Origin: CAIZGX01 sp964385405
Lineage (GTDB): Bacteria; Bacteroidota; Bacteroidia; Flavobacteriales_D; Sanyastnellaceae
Assembly (NCBI GenBank): GCA_964385405.1
Contig: CAYLOT010000030.1
Span: 1 to 16,242 of the forward strand
Direction of reading: 5' to 3'
DNA: 16,242 nucleotides
Every line of letters begins with the position of its first letter. Within the stretch, counting starts at the first letter, position 1. The notes beneath the pieces are model-generated. The model saw only the letters and a program-made list of their open reading frames with translations. It made no database searches and was not told the DNA's origin. Position numbers and translations under genes: made by a program. Positions 14,391 through 16,242 of this stretch are shown one piece after another.

Positions 14391-15572
14391 ATGGAAAAAA
14401 TATTTCCAATCGTAGTGAAGACCATGCAAAGTCTTGAGCCTTTGTTGGCGAAAGAAATGATTGCATTGGGCGCAACAGATGTTGAAGAGGGAAGAAGAGT
14501 GGTTCGCGCGAATTGCGATCTCGAAACATTGTATAAAATCAACTATCGCGCGCGCTTGGCTTTGCGTGTGCTATGTCCGTTGAGTTCCTTTCAAATTCGC
14601 AAGGCAGATGATTTGTACACGAAAGCGTATGAAATGCCTTGGGAGGAATACTTGAATGTAGACACCACCTTTGCCATAGATCCGCAAGTGTTTTCTTCTC
14701 TTTTTACACATTCGCATTTCCCTTCGCTTCGCGTGAAAGATGCCATTGCAGACCGGTTGAAGAAAGTTCATGGTTCTCGTCCAGATGTAAATCCTGAAAA
14801 TCCAGATGTCCAAATTCATCTACTCATCGATCAAGAGAAAGTTCAGATTTCGCTCGACAGTTCCGGGCGTTCATTGAATCAGCGTGGGTATCGCATAAAC
14901 GGTGGCGAAGCTCCAATGAATGAAGTGCTTGCTGCGGGTATCATTGCCATTACTGGTTGGAAAGGGGAAACTCCTTTATACAATCCTTTTTGTGGTTCAG
15001 GAACGTTAGCCTTTGAAGGGGCATACGCAGCGTTGAATATCCCAGCTCAAAAGGCTTATCCTAAATTCAATTTTCAATCATGGTTGAATTTCGATGAAGC
15101 GCTTTGGATGACCGTTCATGCCGATGCGAACGCACTAATTGAAAACAAAGAACTAACCATTGTGGCTTCCGACATCGATTACGATCAATTAAATGTGGCT
15201 CGTAGAAATGGAAAAAACCTTCCTTTCAAAGATGCCATTCGTTTTGAAAAATTGGATTTCTTTAGTGAAGACAGTGTTCCAGAAGTTCCAGGAGTGGTGG
15301 TGCTAAATCCACCATACGGCGAGCGTATGGAGATTGAAGAGTTAGAGAAAATCTATTCTGAAATGGGCTCGGTTTTCAAGCATCGCTATTCAGGTTCTAC
15401 GGCATGGGTTATTTCGTCAGACTTGCAAGCATTGCATGCCATTGGACTTCGTCCAAAAAGAAAAGTAAAACTAATGAATGGTAAGCTCGAATGCGAACTT
15501 CGTGGAATAGAGCTTTTTAGAGGGAAAAGAAACGAGCGTTTCGAAGTTAAGCCGTCAGATTCCGATAATTAA
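14391..15572 (+). CDS. THUMP-domain class I RNA methyltransferase (RlmL N-terminal-like)
   Basis: The 393-residue protein resembles the m2G-forming half of E. coli RlmL, which methylates G2445 of 23S rRNA; the second (RlmK) half is absent, as is common outside gamma-proteobacteria. An N-terminal ferredoxin-like/THUMP region covers about residues 1-160. The UPF0020 methyltransferase domain follows, with SAM-binding NPFCGSGT (198-205) and the catalytic NPPY (306-309, in NPPYGER). SSGRSLNQRGYR before the domain is also typical. The ATG directly follows the SUI1 stop with no gap, and the 3' end overlaps the converging acyltransferase gene by 26 nt. The rRNA target is assumed from the family. Confidence 0.92.
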   Translation: MEKIFPIVVKTMQSLEPLLAKEMIALGATDVEEGRRVVRANCDLETLYKINYRARLALRVLCPLSSFQIRKADDLYTKAYEMPWEEYLNVDTTFAIDPQVFSSLFTHSHFPSLRVKDAIADRLKKVHGSRPDVNPENPDVQIHLLIDQEKVQISLDSSGRSLNQRGYRINGGEAPMNEVLAAGIIAITGWKGETPLYNPFCGSGTLAFEGAYAALNIPAQKAYPKFNFQSWLNFDEALWMTVHADANALIENKELTIVASDIDYDQLNVARRNGKNLPFKDAIRFEKLDFFSEDSVPEVPGVVVLNPPYGERMEIEELEKIYSEMGSVFKHRYSGSTAWVISSDLQALHAIGLRPKRKVKLMNGKLECELRGIELFRGKRNERFEVKPSDSDN

Positions 15573-16242
15573 TAACGGGGTTAGCATACATCTGTAACAT
15601 GATGTCCCGCGCTGTTTGCGTGAAATTTTCCTTAGGAAGATTTGTCTTTTTTCTATGAAGACTTAACTTGAAAGTGTTTCCGCGTATGTAATTGTTGAAA
15701 GCAATCTTTTGAATTTGCGTGTAATGGTCTTTGTATTCCTTGGTACCATTCAACAAATCGTAGGCAATGTAATTCGTTGGCCACAACTTGAAAATGCGAT
15801 GCATTTCGTTGTCAATGGCTTGAGTCAAATAGCGATACTTCTCGTTTTTATTCTGAATCGAACGCATATGTTCAATGTGCTCGTTCAATGAATTTCCCAT
15901 TGAAATATTCACACGGCCTTTATGTCCGGTGATTCCTTTCAACATGGAAAGAAAATCTTCTCCAGACTTCTTTTCGTAGGCTCCAAGAACTTTCAAATGC
16001 ATGAGTTCATTGGTTTTCATGATGTCACATGGATCGTACTCGTAGCTAACGGCCATGGGTATCATGTTCAAAGCTTGAAGACCGTCTTCAATATTGTCTG
16101 CGCTCATGGCAAACATTTTCAACAATCCAGTTGCAGTTCTGTCATCGCCGTCTTTACTTCTTCCTTCGCGTTGGGCTATCCAGATTGAAGTTTGGTCTTG
16201 GGTAAGGGTATGACGAATATAATTGGAGAGGCGAAGGCTGTA
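15547..16242 (-). CDS. PlsC-like acyltransferase, C-terminal part (5' truncated by window)
   Basis: On the minus strand the frame is open from the window edge at 16242 to the stop at 15547, giving 231 residues. A TTG at 16125 is internal, not the start. The upstream part reads IWIAQREGRSKDGDD (visible residues 20-34), which corresponds to the FPEG-type substrate-binding motif (motif III) of glycerolipid acyltransferases, with Glu26-Gly-Arg. MIPMAVSYEYDPCDIMK follows and fits motif IV-like sequence. This matches membrane acyltransferases of Bacteroidota annotated as 1-acyl-sn-glycerol-3-phosphate acyltransferase, acting in phospholipid synthesis. The HxxxxD catalytic motif would lie upstream, outside the window. 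The C-terminal 120 residues are a family-specific extension that I cannot assign. Confidence 0.75.
   Translation of the reverse strand, partial: YSLRLSNYIRHTLTQDQTSIWIAQREGRSKDGDDRTATGLLKMFAMSADNIEDGLQALNMIPMAVSYEYDPCDIMKTNELMHLKVLGAYEKKSGEDFLSMLKGITGHKGRVNISMGNSLNEHIEHMRSIQNKNEKYRYLTQAIDNEMHRIFKLWPTNYIAYDLLNGTKEYKDHYTQIQKIAFNNYIRGNTFKLSLHRKKTNLPKENFTQTARDIMLQMYANPVINYRNLTA

Noticed and set aside
16123..16125. TTG as the start of the last minus-strand gene
   Set aside because: The frame continues to the window edge and encodes the conserved acyltransferase motif before this codon.

Overview
The window looks like chromosomal DNA from a Bacteroidota bacterium, most likely of class Flavobacteriia (order Flavobacteriales is my inference). 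Three things point there: a type IX secretion C-terminal domain (gliding-motility/CHU_C type) on the first gene, promoters of the Bacteroidota form TTTG-N19-TAnnTTTG, and an almost complete lack of Shine-Dalgarno sites. I see no insertion sequence, integrase, prophage gene or CRISPR array. This is ordinary chromosome with a few accessory-looking genes.

Layout. Bases 1-1734 (+) are the 3' end of a secreted CotH-like protein with five InlB-like repeats and a type IX sorting domain. Bases 1759-6641 (+) are a tightly packed operon: methylmalonyl-CoA mutase small and large subunits, MazG nucleotide pyrophosphohydrolase, and an outer-membrane lipoprotein of unknown function. ATGA overlaps join the first three, and 1 nt separates the last two. 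A bidirectional terminator and a minus-strand tRNA-Asp follow, the tRNA with its own textbook promoter. Bases 6921-9131 (+) are a lone gene for a 736-residue multi-pass membrane protein that I do not recognise, bracketed by its own promoter and terminator. Bases 9192-11375 (+) encode a B12-binding-type radical SAM protein with a C-x4-C-x2-C cluster motif. It meets, tail to tail and sharing the bases TTAA, a minus-strand pair: a RhlE-type DEAD-box helicase (11372-12700) and an O-methyltransferase (12780-13424). Divergent from the methyltransferase across only 32 bp is a plus-strand cluster of a CPBP membrane protease, a SUI1/YciH factor and a THUMP/RlmL-like RNA methyltransferase (13457-15572). 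The window closes with the minus-strand 3' part of a PlsC-like acyltransferase.

How the genes work together. MutA and MutB form the adenosylcobalamin-dependent mutase linking propionyl-CoA and succinyl-CoA. The radical SAM protein may also use cobalamin, but it sits in a separate unit. The helicase, SUI1 factor, THUMP methyltransferase and tRNA give the right half an RNA/translation theme, with no evidence of a dedicated system.

The most noteworthy signals are regulatory. Several genes have a -7 promoter box only 4-5 nt before the start codon, suggesting leaderless mRNAs; the clearest case is the 32-bp divergent promoter at 13425-13456. The mutA start codon lies in the loop of a terminator-like hairpin. 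A perfect AGGAGG precedes the THUMP methyltransferase gene. I found no convincing undescribed multi-gene system; the orphan membrane protein and the radical SAM protein are the best candidates for unknown biochemistry.
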